From assembly GCA_963717705.1 (NCBI GenBank), contig CAVQWT010000002.1, positions 804,277 through 868,276 of the forward strand: 64,000 nucleotides of DNA, written 5' to 3'. Both the position numbers and the translations under genes were made by a program. Shown piece by piece: positions 1 through 9,209 of the stretch (position 1 is its first letter; each line of letters begins with the position of its first letter). The DNA is from CAVQWT01 sp963717705 (GTDB lineage: Bacteria > Pseudomonadota > Gammaproteobacteria > Burkholderiales > Casimicrobiaceae). The notes beneath the pieces were generated by a model, which was not told the DNA's origin, ran no database searches, and saw only the letters and a program-made list of their open reading frames with translations.

Positions 1-420
1 TACGAGCCCGGCGACCCCGCCAACGAGCGCCGCAGCGCCGAGCTCTTCCTCGCGCTGTCTGTGGGCGCCCCGCCCGCGCTTCGCTGTCGGGTGTCCCGGT
101 TGATCCTGACGACACGACACAACGCCCCCCCGCGCGGCGGCGACCGTTGCTTCATCGACGACATCGACCTCGTCGGCTTCGGCGCGCCCTGGGACGAGTT
201 CATGCGCCAGGGCGCGTTGCTGCGCGAGGAGTTTTCGATGCAGACCGACGCCGAATACCACCACGGCCAGGAGGCCTTCCTGCGCATGCTGGCGCGGCGC
301 CCCGTCTTCTTCGCCACCGACTATTTCCGCAGCCGTTACGAAGCCGCCGCGCAGGACAATCTGCGCCGCCTGCTCGATCTGCTGGCGGTCGAGGGCGCGT
401 CCGCCCCCGGCGCCGCCTGA
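1..420 (+). CDS. HD-superfamily metal-dependent phosphohydrolase, C-terminal part
   Basis: The frame is open from base 1, so the 5' end with most of the HD metal ligands lies outside the window; 139 codons remain, ending in TGA at 418-420. The peptide YEPGDPANERRSAELF near the window edge, followed by LILTTRH and DDIDLVGFGAP, resembles the predicted HD phosphohydrolase family of COG4339, where a similar segment follows the HD motif. The substrate of this family is not established. The lipase gene starts 35 bp downstream on the same strand. Assignment is by remembered family resemblance only. Confidence 0.7.
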   Translation, partial: YEPGDPANERRSAELFLALSVGAPPALRCRVSRLILTTRHNAPPRGGDRCFIDDIDLVGFGAPWDEFMRQGALLREEFSMQTDAEYHHGQEAFLRMLARRPVFFATDYFRSRYEAAAQDNLRRLLDLLAVEGASAPGAA

Positions 421-455
421 CACGGCACCCTCGTGCGCCACGACATCTTCCCGCG

Positions 456-2750
456 ATGACCCCGACTTCGACCATTGACAGCATGGAGGCACTGCTCGGC
501 CGGGACCTCCTCAGCGACCCGCTGCCGGAAGCCGACCTGGCGGAGTTGCTCGCCGCGTTGCGGCCGGTGGACGTCGCGCCGCGCGACGTGGTCATGCGCC
601 AGGGCGACCGGGGTGACGACCTGTACGTGGTGCTGTCCGGCCGGCTGGCGGTCAGCGTTGAGCACGCGGACGGATCATCGACGCCGCTGGACGACGTCGG
701 TCCCGGCGCCATCGTCGGCGAAATGGCGCTGCTCACCGGACAGGCGCGCACGGCGACCGTGGTCGCCGTCGAGCCGTCGCGCCTGGCCCGCCTCGGTCGC
801 GCCGATTTCGAGCGGCTCGCCGCCAGGCATCCCGCGGCGCTGCGCGGACTGCTGCGCCGGCTGCTGCCGCGGATGCGCGGCAACCAGCTGGCGGCCCTGC
901 TCGCCGAGCTGTTCGGGCCGCTCGACGCGGTCGCGCTGCGCGAGATCGAGGCCAGGCTCGAGTGGATGCACCTCGCCAGCGGAAAGACGCTGTTCCGGCA
1001 GGGCGACGCCGGCGAGCACGTGTACGTGGTCGTCAACGGCCGCCTGCGGGTGGCCGGCGTCGACGGCGACGGCCGCGAACGCACGCTCGAGGAAGTCGGT
1101 CGCGGCGGGGCGGTCGGCGAGGTGGCGCTGCTGACCGGCGAGCCGCGTTCGGCGTCGGTCTACGCGGTCCGCGACAGCTACCTGCTGCGGCTGTCCCGGG
1201 CCGCGTTCGACGAATTGCTGCTGCTGCAGCCGCGCGCGATGATGCAGATCGCGCGGGCCGGCGTCTGGCGGCTGCGGCGCGCCGCGCAACGGCAGGCATC
1301 GCGCGGCTCGTCGCCGGCAGTGTACGCGGTCGTGGCCGCCGGCGCGGACGTCGAGCTGGCGGGCTTCGCGCGGCGGCTGGCGGAATTCCTCGGCGCGCTC
1401 GGCGGCGTTGCGCGGCTGTCGTCGGCCGACGTCGATCGGCAGCTCGCGCGGCCGGGGATTGCCGGCAGCGGCGAGGACTCGGTCGCCCACGAATCGCTCG
1501 CCGCGTGGCTGGGCGCGCAGGAGCGCGACCACGGCGCGCTGGTGCTGGAGGCCGACCCGGAGTGGACCGCATGGACGCGCCGCTGCGTCAGGCTGGCCGA
1601 CCGCGTGCTGATCGTCGCGCGAGCCGGCGCCGACCCGACGCCCGGCGCGGTCGAGCGAAGCCTCGGCGAGCTGGGGCTCAAGACCCGGACCGAGCTCGTG
1701 CTGCTGCACCCGGACTCGACCGAGCGCCCGACCGGGACGCTCGCGTGGCTGACCCCGCGCGACGTCGCCGCCCACCATCACGTGCGTCTCGGCAACGACG
1801 GCGACCTGCGGCGGCTGGCTCGGCGGGTGAGCGGCCGCGCGACCGGACTCGTGCTCGGCGGCGGCGGCGCGCGTGGCTTTGCGCACATCGGGACGCTGCG
1901 CGCGCTCGACGAGGCCGGCATCGAGGTCGACCTGATCGGGGGTACGAGCATCGGATCGGTGATCGCGGCGGGGCGTGCGGCCGGCATTCCGCTGGCCGAG
2001 ATGCTGCGCCTTGCCGAAACGTTCGCGTCGCCCAAAAAGCTGCTCGACCGGACGCTGCCGGTGGTCGCAATGATGGCCGGCGGCAAGGTGACGGCGCTCT
2101 ATCGCCGGGTGTTCGGCGAGCTCCTGATCGAGGACCTGTGGCTGCCCTGCTTCGTCGTCTCCAGCGGCCTGTCGCGCGCCGCCGCCGTCGTCCACCAGCG
2201 CGGGCCGGTCTGGCGGGCGGTGCGCGCCAGCACGGCGATTCCCGCGATCTTCCCGCCGCTGCTGGGTGACGACGGCGAGGTCCTGATCGACGGCGGCGTG
2301 ATGAACAACATGCCGCTCGATGTCATGCGCGAACTGTGCGCGGAGGGCACGGTCATCGGCGTCAATCCGATGCCGGCGCAGGACAGGATGAAGCCCTACC
2401 ACTTCGGGCCCAGCCTGTCGGGCTGGCGGGCGCTGCTCGGGCGGCTGCGGCTGTTCGGGGTGCGGACCCGCGCGCCGTCCATCCTCGGCAGCGTCATGCG
2501 CGCGACCGAGATCAACAGCGCGAACCGGATGCGCCAGCCTTCGTTCCGGGCCCTCGCCGACCTGCTGCTCGAGCCGCCGGTCCAGGGCTTTCCGATCCTC
2601 GCCTTCGACCAGTACGCGCCGATCATCGACATCGGCTACCGGACCGCCAGCGCGGAGATCTCGGCGTGGCAGTCGGCGCGCGCCGGCGCCGCGGCACCCC
2701 GGCCGCCCGACCCCATGCAGCGCCAGGACGCAATCAGAGTGGAGGGATGA
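456..2750 (+). CDS. Patatin/NTE-like phospholipase with two cyclic-nucleotide-binding domains
   Basis: 764 aa. Two cNMP-binding-type domains lie at roughly residues 30-140 and 165-280, each with a phosphate-cassette-like segment (GEMALLTGQARTATV and GEVALLTGEPRSASV). A patatin domain follows at about 460-650, with oxyanion loop GGGGARGFAHIG near 463, nucleophile elbow GTSIGS near 494 and the dyad Asp in DGGVMNNMP near 611. This is the architecture of neuropathy-target-esterase-like serine lysophospholipases, expected to act on membrane lipids under nucleotide or domain control. ATG at 456 was chosen because homology starts there; upstream in-frame sequence is Arg-rich shadow. The stop overlaps the start of the antiporter gene, implying translational coupling. 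Confidence 0.9.
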   Translation: MTPTSTIDSMEALLGRDLLSDPLPEADLAELLAALRPVDVAPRDVVMRQGDRGDDLYVVLSGRLAVSVEHADGSSTPLDDVGPGAIVGEMALLTGQARTATVVAVEPSRLARLGRADFERLAARHPAALRGLLRRLLPRMRGNQLAALLAELFGPLDAVALREIEARLEWMHLASGKTLFRQGDAGEHVYVVVNGRLRVAGVDGDGRERTLEEVGRGGAVGEVALLTGEPRSASVYAVRDSYLLRLSRAAFDELLLLQPRAMMQIARAGVWRLRRAAQRQASRGSSPAVYAVVAAGADVELAGFARRLAEFLGALGGVARLSSADVDRQLARPGIAGSGEDSVAHESLAAWLGAQERDHGALVLEADPEWTAWTRRCVRLADRVLIVARAGADPTPGAVERSLGELGLKTRTELVLLHPDSTERPTGTLAWLTPRDVAAHHHVRLGNDGDLRRLARRVSGRATGLVLGGGGARGFAHIGTLRALDEAGIEVDLIGGTSIGSVIAAGRAAGIPLAEMLRLAETFASPKKLLDRTLPVVAMMAGGKVTALYRRVFGELLIEDLWLPCFVVSSGLSRAAAVVHQRGPVWRAVRASTAIPAIFPPLLGDDGEVLIDGGVMNNMPLDVMRELCAEGTVIGVNPMPAQDRMKPYHFGPSLSGWRALLGRLRLFGVRTRAPSILGSVMRATEINSANRMRQPSFRALADLLLEPPVQGFPILAFDQYAPIIDIGYRTASAEISAWQSARAGAAAPRPPDPMQRQDAIRVEG

Positions 2751-4462
2751 TGGACCACAGCCTGGTGACGGACATCGCCACCTGCGTCATCGCGGCATGG
2801 GTGGTCGCGGTCGCCAGCCAGGTGGTGCGGCAGCCACTGCTGCTCGCCTACCTGGTCGCCGGGTTCGCCGTCGGACCGCACGGCTTCAAGTGGGTCACCG
2901 ACGCCAAGTCGATCCAGGTGATCTCCGAGATCGGCCTTTCGCTGCTGCTGTTCATGATCGGCCTCGAAATCGACCTCAAGCGGATGGCCAGCGCCGGCAA
3001 GGTCATCACCGTCACCGCGGCCGCGCAGATCATCGGCTGCGTGGGGCTGGGGTGGCTGTTCTTCGGGCTGTTCAGCTTCGCCACCGGCTGGCTCGAGGCG
3101 CTCTACCTCGGCGTGGCGGTCGCGCTGTCCAGCACCGTCATCATCGTCAAGATCCTCTACGACAAGCGGGAGCTCGACACGCTGGTCGGTCGCGTGACGC
3201 TCGGCGTGCTGGTGCTGCAGGATCTGTTCGTCATCCTGTTCCTCGCGATCCAGCCCGACCTCAAGAACCCGGCGCTGCTCGGGTTCGGCCTCGCGACGCT
3301 GAAGGTCGCGCTGCTGGTCGGCGTGGGTTACGTCTTCAGCCGCTTCGTGCTGCCGCCGATCTTCAAGTTCGTCGCGCGGCAGCCGGAGCTGGTGCTGGTC
3401 GGCGCGCTCGCCTGGTGCTTCGCGCTGGCCGGCTTCGCGCGCTATCTCGGCCTGTCGCCGGAGATGGGCGCGCTGATCGCGGGGGTGATGGTGTCGACGT
3501 TTCCCTACACGCTCGACGTCATCGCCAAGGTCACCAGCCTGCGCGACTTCTTCGTCACGCTGTTCTTCGTCGGCCTGGGCATGACGATTCCGGTGCCGAC
3601 GTGGAGCATCGCGCTGTGGACGCTGGCGGTCAGCGCCTTCGTCGTCCTGAGCCGGATGGTGACGGTCGTGCCGGCGCTGCATTCGATGCGGCTCGGCCAC
3701 CGGGTCAGCTTCCTGCCTGCGCTGAACCTGTGCCAGATCAGCGAGCTCTCGCTGGTGCTGCTGGCCCTGGGGAAGGCGTCCGGGGACGTCTCGGATCAGA
3801 CCATGGGCATCGTCGCGTTCGCATTTGCCTTCCTGGCGATCGGGTCGACCTACGCGATCGGGCGCAGCGAGGCGATCCTGCCGAAGGCGTCCCGGGTGCT
3901 GACCGGGCTTGGGCTGCGCGACCTCAAGGCGACGAAGGAAGACGCCGAGGCGCCCGGCAGGCACGGGCGGATCTTCCTGCTCGGCTTCTCCTGGACCGCG
4001 AGCTCGCTGCTCGAGGAAATCCGGCGGCGCAGCCCGCACCTGCTCGACGACCTGTGGGTGATCGACTTCAACCCCGTCGTCATCGAGCGGCTGCGCGAGC
4101 GTGGCGTGCACGTCATCTACGGCGACATCAGCCAGCGCGACACGCTGCTGCACGCCGGCCTCGCGAAGGCGGAGATCATCATCTGCTCGCTGCCCGACAT
4201 GCTGCTCAAGGGCGCCAGCAACCGGCGGCTGCTGCAGCAGCTGCACGAACTCAACCCGGACGCCAAGATCATCGTCCACGCCGAGAATCTTTCCGACGTC
4301 GAGACGCTGTATGCGGCGGGGGCGAGCTACATCAGCGCGCCCCGGCTGCTCGAGGCGGCGGAGCTGCTGCACGCCATCGAGGCCGCCGACATCAGCCTGC
4401 TGCACGAGAAGCGCGCCGGCCAGCTGAAGCACCTCGCCGGGCGCGAGGAAGTGATTCCCTGA
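2750..4462 (+). CDS. CPA2-family (Kef-type) monovalent cation:proton antiporter with C-terminal NAD-binding-like domain
   Basis: 570 aa. About 12 hydrophobic segments fill residues 1-385, including the family motifs LLAYLVAGFAVGPHG, GLSLLLFMIGLEIDL and ALSSTVIIVKIL. A soluble domain from about 405 to 540 resembles a TrkA-N/RCK Rossmann fold, but the usual glycine motif is degenerate (LLGFSWTASSLL), so NAD binding is doubtful. It likely exchanges K+ or Na+ for protons at the inner membrane. Two starts are possible, ATG 2747 and ATG 2750; GGAGGG at 2741-2746 is better spaced for 2750. The start overlaps the lipase stop by one base. Confidence 0.9.
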   Translation: MDHSLVTDIATCVIAAWVVAVASQVVRQPLLLAYLVAGFAVGPHGFKWVTDAKSIQVISEIGLSLLLFMIGLEIDLKRMASAGKVITVTAAAQIIGCVGLGWLFFGLFSFATGWLEALYLGVAVALSSTVIIVKILYDKRELDTLVGRVTLGVLVLQDLFVILFLAIQPDLKNPALLGFGLATLKVALLVGVGYVFSRFVLPPIFKFVARQPELVLVGALAWCFALAGFARYLGLSPEMGALIAGVMVSTFPYTLDVIAKVTSLRDFFVTLFFVGLGMTIPVPTWSIALWTLAVSAFVVLSRMVTVVPALHSMRLGHRVSFLPALNLCQISELSLVLLALGKASGDVSDQTMGIVAFAFAFLAIGSTYAIGRSEAILPKASRVLTGLGLRDLKATKEDAEAPGRHGRIFLLGFSWTASSLLEEIRRRSPHLLDDLWVIDFNPVVIERLRERGVHVIYGDISQRDTLLHAGLAKAEIIICSLPDMLLKGASNRRLLQQLHELNPDAKIIVHAENLSDVETLYAAGASYISAPRLLEAAELLHAIEAADISLLHEKRAGQLKHLAGREEVIP

Positions 4463-4513
4463 CGCCGGCGCGCAACGGCATGCGGCCGCGCCGTCACCGC
4501 GCGCCCCGATGCG

Positions 4514-5086
4514 CTAGCGCTTGCGGGTCTCGCCGCCGAATTCGTCGATGTGCGTGAGGCAGGGCCGCCCGTCGTACCAGTCGAAGTGCACGCGCAGCGA
4601 GCGCTGCCCGGCGGCGGGGTCCGCCTCCGACGCGAGAAAGGTGACCCCTTCGCTGCCGACGTCGGTCACCTTGACGAGCTCGACCTTGCGCTTGGCGTAG
4701 CTGGCACCCTGCGTCCGGGTCATGTCCGCGAGGCCGCGCTGGAACTGCTGCTTCACCCGCGGGCACAGCATGTCCCGCCAGGCGTACATGTTGCCGGCCA
4801 CCATCGCGCCGAACGCCTCGCGGGCCAGCGGAACCATCTCGTTCTTGGCGATGGCCGCCCGGCGCTGGTTCTCCTCCCGCGACACGACGGTCGTGCCGGA
4901 CAGCGTCTGGTTGTTCGTCGATTGCACCCCGCTCGACGTCATCTTCCCCTTGTCCCTGTTGTCGGGATCGCACGGCCGGTCCTGGTACGTGGTCTTGCCG
5001 TCGATCAGGCACTTGTACGGGGCCGCGAGGGCCGGGAGCGGGGCGAGCGCGAAGGCTAAGGCGGCGACGAGGAGGCGGGCGCTCAT
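4514..5086 (-). CDS. Exported DUF4124-type protein
   Basis: 190 aa. A signal peptide (residues 1-21, ending ALA-AP) is followed by the DUF4124 hallmark YKCLIDGKTTYQDRPC at about 23-38. The rest is unrecognised and contains a C-terminal segment RVHFDWYDGRPCLTH. DUF4124 proteins are periplasmic and of unknown function. The gene is convergent with the antiporter gene, 51 bp away. ATG 5086 is chosen because the signal peptide begins there. Confidence 0.75.
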   Translation of the reverse strand: MSARLLVAALAFALAPLPALAAPYKCLIDGKTTYQDRPCDPDNRDKGKMTSSGVQSTNNQTLSGTTVVSREENQRRAAIAKNEMVPLAREAFGAMVAGNMYAWRDMLCPRVKQQFQRGLADMTRTQGASYAKRKVELVKVTDVGSEGVTFLASEADPAAGQRSLRVHFDWYDGRPCLTHIDEFGGETRKR

Positions 5087-5114
5087 GATCGGCACGGGGG
5101 GACGATCGCCCATT

Positions 5115-5624
5115 CTAGCCCGCTGGCGGGGGCGCGAGACTGCCTGCCGGCGACCGTGGCGACCCGTCCGTCGGACTCGGACCCCGCACCATCACGTACT
5201 TGACGATGCCGTGCGGGAAGCCGCGGAACTCGGTCGCGCGACGGTAGCCCAGCGATTCGTAGAACGCCGGGGCCTGGAAGCTGAACGTTTCGAGAAAGTA
5301 CGTGCGGCAGCCGCGCGAGGCTGCGCGCTCCTCGAACATCCGGACCAGCCGCGCGCCGACGCCGCGCCTGCGGTGAGCCGGGTCGACCCACAGCTGCTGC
5401 AGTTCGCAGCACTCGCCCCAGGTGCGGCCGACCGCGCCGCCGACCACCGCGCCCGAAGGCAGGCGGGCGAAGCACGACAACCGCCGCACTTCGTGGAGCG
5501 GCGCCGCGGCGTCGTTCGCCTCGCCCAGGCCGTGGTCGACGAGGCGGCCCTCGAGCTCCGGGACGTCGTCGCGGACGTCCCAGTCCAGCGCGGTGCCGGG
5601 CGCGTCCGTGCCGGCGGGCGTCAT
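5115..5624 (-). CDS. GNAT-family N-acetyltransferase
   Basis: 169 aa. The acetyl-CoA-binding segment LWVDPAHRRRGVGARLVRMF (V-x-x-x-x-R-x-x-G-x-G/A) and the later FYESLGYRRATEF are typical of GNAT acetyltransferases; the substrate cannot be inferred. The ATG overlaps the TGA of the NmrA-like gene (ATGA, 5621-5624), so the two are translationally coupled. A Pro/Ala-rich tail follows the domain. Confidence 0.85.
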   Translation of the reverse strand: MTPAGTDAPGTALDWDVRDDVPELEGRLVDHGLGEANDAAAPLHEVRRLSCFARLPSGAVVGGAVGRTWGECCELQQLWVDPAHRRRGVGARLVRMFEERAASRGCRTYFLETFSFQAPAFYESLGYRRATEFRGFPHGIVKYVMVRGPSPTDGSPRSPAGSLAPPPAG

Positions 5625-6571
5625 TCCAGCGGAATGCGGCCCTTGTTGGCGTCGAGCCACGCGGCGAAGGTCTGCAGCGACGGATTGAGCGCGCGCGATT
5701 CGTCAAGATTCCGCGCGGCGCAGAAGTCGGCCTCGAAATCGCGGTAGAACTGGAACATGTTGCCGAGGTCGTCGGCACCGGGGAAGCCGAAGCCGCGGTA
5801 GACGTCGGGCGAAACGGCGTTGTACGCGACCGGCTGGCCCAGCGCGCGACCCAGCGCGGCGGCCATCTGGGCTCCGGTCAGGTGCTCGCCGGCGATGCCC
5901 ACGGTCTTGCCGATGTATTTCGTCCCGGCCTTGAACACGCCGTACGCGCAGCGGCCGATGTCCTCAGCGGACATCCCCGGCATCTTCGCGTCGCCCGTCG
6001 GCAGGGTGAACGCGAGCCGGCCGTCCGGGCCTTTCTTCGGTCCCATGCCGAAATGGATGAGGTTGTCCCAGTAGAACGACGTGAGCAGGAAGGTCGTCGG
6101 CACGCCGTGCTCGGTGAACAGCTTGTCCGACTCGCCCTTGGCGTCGAAGTGCGGGACCTTGTACTTCTCCATCAGCGTCGGCATCCGGGTGTCCGCCAGC
6201 GGAATCCAGCGGCGCGTGTCCTCGAGCGTCGACCAGATCGCGTGCCTGATGCCCGCCGCCTTCGCGGCACGCGCCATGTTGGCCACCTCGGCCTTCTCCT
6301 TGTCCGGCGAGAAGTGGGCCCAGAAGAACGTGACGAAGTACGCGCCGTACGCGCCCTGCAGCGCCCGGGTGAGGCTCGCCTCGTCGTCGACGTCGGCGGC
6401 GACGACTTCGGCGCCGAGACGCGCGAGCTCGCGCGCCTTGTCGGAATCGACGTCGCGGGTGATTGCGCGGACCGCGAAACCGCCGGCGGGATCGGCAAGG
6501 ATCGCGCGGACCAGCCCGCCGCCCTGCGCCCCGGTCGCGCCGACGACCGCGATGATCTTCCTGTCAGCCAT
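5621..6571 (-). CDS. NmrA/HSCARG-like NAD(P)-binding protein
   Basis: 316 aa. The N-terminal dinucleotide motif GATGAQG (G11, G14, G17) and the body (LEDTRRWIPLA, KYKVPHFDAKGESD, TFLLTSFYWDNLI) match NmrA/HSCARG-like atypical short-chain dehydrogenases, which are redox sensors or reductases. It is first of a coupled pair with the downstream acetyltransferase. ATG 6571 follows a second in-frame ATG two codons upstream; either may be used. Confidence 0.85.
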   Translation of the reverse strand: MADRKIIAVVGATGAQGGGLVRAILADPAGGFAVRAITRDVDSDKARELARLGAEVVAADVDDEASLTRALQGAYGAYFVTFFWAHFSPDKEKAEVANMARAAKAAGIRHAIWSTLEDTRRWIPLADTRMPTLMEKYKVPHFDAKGESDKLFTEHGVPTTFLLTSFYWDNLIHFGMGPKKGPDGRLAFTLPTGDAKMPGMSAEDIGRCAYGVFKAGTKYIGKTVGIAGEHLTGAQMAAALGRALGQPVAYNAVSPDVYRGFGFPGADDLGNMFQFYRDFEADFCAARNLDESRALNPSLQTFAAWLDANKGRIPLE

Positions 6572-6751
6572 GGCCACTCTCCGAATTCGTTGGCGGCGGG
6601 ACGCCGCCGGGCCCCGACGATACTCCGGCCGACTCGCCGAGGAAAGAGGACGGGGAGAGCGGGCCGGGAAGGCGCCCGGCGGGTGCCGATCGCGCCGCAG
6701 CGCACGGCGCGCAGGGCGACGGCGCGGCGCCGCGCGGCGCGCGATCCCCGG

Positions 6752-7306
6752 TCAGGGGGACATCCGCTTGAAGTGGATCGCGGTGGCGTGCAGCTCGCCG
6801 CGAGGACTCGCCGCGTAGTCGGGCACTTCGCCGACGCGCTGCCAGCCGAGCGCGCGGTAGAACCCTTCCGCGCCCGAGCCGGCCTCGGTGTCCAGCACCA
6901 GCAGCGTGCGGCCGTCGGCGCGCGCGCAGGCCTCCAGCGCGTCCATCAGCCGCGTCGCGATCCCCTGCCCGCGGTGCCCGGGGAGCACGAACAGCTTCTG
7001 CACCTCGGCGCGATGGCGGCCATTCTCCTTGCCGCACGGCGCGAGCTGCACCGATCCGACGACGCGACCGCGGTCTTCCGCGACCCACAGCGCGAGCTCC
7101 GGGCCGAGCGCGCCGACGGTGCGCGTCCAGTACGCAAGCGCCGTCGCCCGGCTCAGCGGCGCGAGGAAGCCCACCGAGGCCCCCTGGTCGACGCTCTGGC
7201 GCAGCAGCGTGCACAGGCCGTCGAGCACGCCGACGTCGCCGGCCTCGACGCGGCGGATGCCGATCGCGACCGCGCTTTGCTCCGGTTCAGGCCGATTCCG
7301 GGGCAT
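6752..7306 (-). CDS. GNAT-family N-acetyltransferase
   Basis: 184 aa. The segment KLFVLPGHRGQGIATRLMDAL is a clear acetyl-CoA-binding motif A, and FYRALGWQRVGEV is motif B; substrate unknown. The start overlaps the 3' end of the NTF2-like gene by 20 bp (7287-7306), suggesting a coupled pair on the - strand. A gap of 180 bp to the NmrA-like gene holds no gene. Confidence 0.85.
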   Translation of the reverse strand: MPRNRPEPEQSAVAIGIRRVEAGDVGVLDGLCTLLRQSVDQGASVGFLAPLSRATALAYWTRTVGALGPELALWVAEDRGRVVGSVQLAPCGKENGRHRAEVQKLFVLPGHRGQGIATRLMDALEACARADGRTLLVLDTEAGSGAEGFYRALGWQRVGEVPDYAASPRGELHATAIHFKRMSP

Positions 7307-7697
7307 CGAGTCGCTTCTCCTCGTAGGCGGTGCACAGGAGGACCCGCCAGCCCTCTGCCGTCCGCACCAGGTTGTACGTCGTATGGAATCGCCATGGCGG
7401 CTGTCCGCCGGTGCGCCGGACGGTCCAGGCGAGATCCGCCACCGCGCGGTCCGGGCCCTGGTCGATGAACGCCGCCGGCACGAAGCTGGTCGAGGCGAAG
7501 CCGTGGTCGCGGTACAGGTCGCACAGCGCGGCCATGTTGTCGCGGATCGGCTCGAAGGCAGTCCAGTGCGTGTACCCGCGATCCGAGACGATGCCCGACG
7601 GCACGCAGTAGAGGCGCGCGACGGCGTCGCCGTCGAGGCGGTCGAACGCCTCGCGATAGCGCTCGAAGAAGACGAGGATGTCGTCGGGCATCCGCAT
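7287..7697 (-). CDS. NTF2/SnoaL-like domain protein
   Basis: 136 aa. It has the size and pattern of a cone-shaped alpha+beta NTF2-like domain: N-terminal helix (FFERYREAFDRLDGDAVARLY), then beta-rich sequence ending HTTYNLVRTAEGWRVLLCTAYEE. Function unknown. The start is one base from the stop of the upstream acetyltransferase and its 3' end overlaps the next one, so 8256-6752 reads as one operon. Confidence 0.75.
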   Translation of the reverse strand: MRMPDDILVFFERYREAFDRLDGDAVARLYCVPSGIVSDRGYTHWTAFEPIRDNMAALCDLYRDHGFASTSFVPAAFIDQGPDRAVADLAWTVRRTGGQPPWRFHTTYNLVRTAEGWRVLLCTAYEEKRLDAPESA

Positions 7698-7698
7698 G

Positions 7699-8256
7699 TC
7701 ACTCCAGCGCGATCCGGTAGCGCAGCCCTTCGGCGTTCCCGTATTGCGGCGGCTTGACGAACCGCTCGACCAGCACGCCGCCGTTCTTCTCGATCACGCG
7801 CTGCGAGGGGATGTTGGCCGGGTCCGTCGTCAGCTCGACGAAGGCGAGACCTTCGGCGCGCGCGGCGGGCAGGGTGTCGCGCAGCGCCAGCGTTGCGTAG
7901 CCGCGCCCCTGCTTCCACGGCACGACGGCGTACCCGATGTGGCCGAGGCAGTGCGGCGGCAGGTCCGTCGTGCCGCGCTGCCAGCGCAGGCCGATGCTGC
8001 CGCAGAACTCGCCGTCCCACAGCCAGCGCCGGAAGCCCGGGATGCGCTGCGCGTACGAGCCGTCCGGCAGCTCGACCGGAGCGCCTTTCGCTTCCCGGTC
8101 CACGCAACTCGCGAGAAAGCCGGCGGCGTCGATCGCGATCCGCTCCAGTTCCTCGCGCGCGGCGGCCTCGCCGCGGACGTTGTCGGCGGACCAGCCGCGG
8201 GTCAGTGCATCGACGTAGCTGCCGAGGTGCGCCGCGGCGGGCCAGACCAGTTGCAT
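7699..8256 (-). CDS. GNAT-family N-acetyltransferase, RimJ/RimL-like
   Basis: 185 aa. HIGYAVVPWKQGRGYATLALRDTL is a RimJ/RimL-type motif A, followed by VELTTDPANIPSQRVIEKNGG, where Asn and the following Ser-x-x-x-I-E-x-x-G are typical. Acceptor unknown. ATG 8256 was preferred to an ATG seven codons earlier. First gene of the tight 8256-6752 group. Confidence 0.85.
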   Translation of the reverse strand: MQLVWPAAAHLGSYVDALTRGWSADNVRGEAAAREELERIAIDAAGFLASCVDREAKGAPVELPDGSYAQRIPGFRRWLWDGEFCGSIGLRWQRGTTDLPPHCLGHIGYAVVPWKQGRGYATLALRDTLPAARAEGLAFVELTTDPANIPSQRVIEKNGGVLVERFVKPPQYGNAEGLRYRIALE

Positions 8257-8284
8257 CGGCGATGGGTTTCGCGCCACGGCGGCG

Positions 8285-9157
8285 TCAGTCCGCGAGCGCG
8301 GACAGGTCGGGCTCGCACCACGTCCGGTCTTCCGGCGGGACGTTCCGGTGCCATTCGAGCGCGTCGTGCCGGGCCGTCAGGAAGCCGTTCCGGTCGCCGG
8401 CGGCGCGCTGCGCGAGCGCGAGTGCCGCGTGCCCGAAGAAGCGCTCGAACGCGGGGGCATCGTTGCGCGCACAGACATCGACGCACGCCTGCGCAGCGGC
8501 GACGGCCCGGACGGGCTCTCCGGCGGCAAGCAGGCTGCGCGCCAGCCGGTGCTGCGCGCGCTCCTCCTCCAGCCAGGTGCCGGCGAGGGTCCAGTAGCGG
8601 AGTCCGCCCTCGGCGGCCTGCACCATGCCGGCGGCCTCCGCGGCGGTGCGGTCGCGCTTTTCCTCGAGCGCGGCGGCGAGGTTGTTGCCGGCCACCGCCA
8701 GGGCCCTGATCGCCGGCGAGCCTGGCGGCAGCGCGGCGCCGTCGACGCGCCGGCAGGCCTCGGCGTACGCGGCCAGCGCGCGGTCGAACTCGTTGCGACC
8801 GGCCAGCGCGGCCGCGGCCAGCGCCAGCACCGCGGCGCGGTCGTCGTCGGCCAGCCCGGCGAGCGCCGATGCGTCGCCGCCGGCGTAGCGCAGCGCGGCC
8901 ACGTTGCGCGCGATGGCGCCCGAGGCATCGCTGCCGCCGTCGAACGCCGGCACCCGCCGCAGCGATTCGATCAGCTCGACGCCGCGCTGCCATTGCCCGA
9001 GGTGCTCGCCCCAGACGTGCCCGAGCAGGCGCGCATACGGCACGATCTGCGCGGGTGCGGTGACGAGGTCGAACGACGCCGCCAGCCGGTCCGCCACCGC
9101 CTGCGGATGGTCGCCGTGGTCGTTCCAGGCCGTGGCGATGAATTCGTCGAAGGTCAT
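8285..9157 (-). CDS. Alanine-rich helical repeat protein, function unknown
   Basis: 290 aa, almost entirely helical and Ala-rich, with TPR-like helix-turn-helix periodicity (AVLALAAAALAGRNEFDRALAAYAEACRRV near the middle is the clearest part). No catalytic motif was recognised. ATG 9157 follows a purine-rich stretch. It may be a cytosolic scaffold; that is inference. Confidence 0.65.
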   Translation of the reverse strand: MTFDEFIATAWNDHGDHPQAVADRLAASFDLVTAPAQIVPYARLLGHVWGEHLGQWQRGVELIESLRRVPAFDGGSDASGAIARNVAALRYAGGDASALAGLADDDRAAVLALAAAALAGRNEFDRALAAYAEACRRVDGAALPPGSPAIRALAVAGNNLAAALEEKRDRTAAEAAGMVQAAEGGLRYWTLAGTWLEEERAQHRLARSLLAAGEPVRAVAAAQACVDVCARNDAPAFERFFGHAALALAQRAAGDRNGFLTARHDALEWHRNVPPEDRTWCEPDLSALAD

Positions 9158-9209
9158 GTCCTGTCCTCCCGCGCGTGGCGGCCGCATGCCGCCTCGTCGT
9201 TCGCGATCG

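Noticed and set aside
2636..4432. Long - strand frame opposite the antiporter gene
   Set aside because: Composition-driven shadow of a strong CDS; rich in Arg/Gln/Asp and without any recognisable domain.
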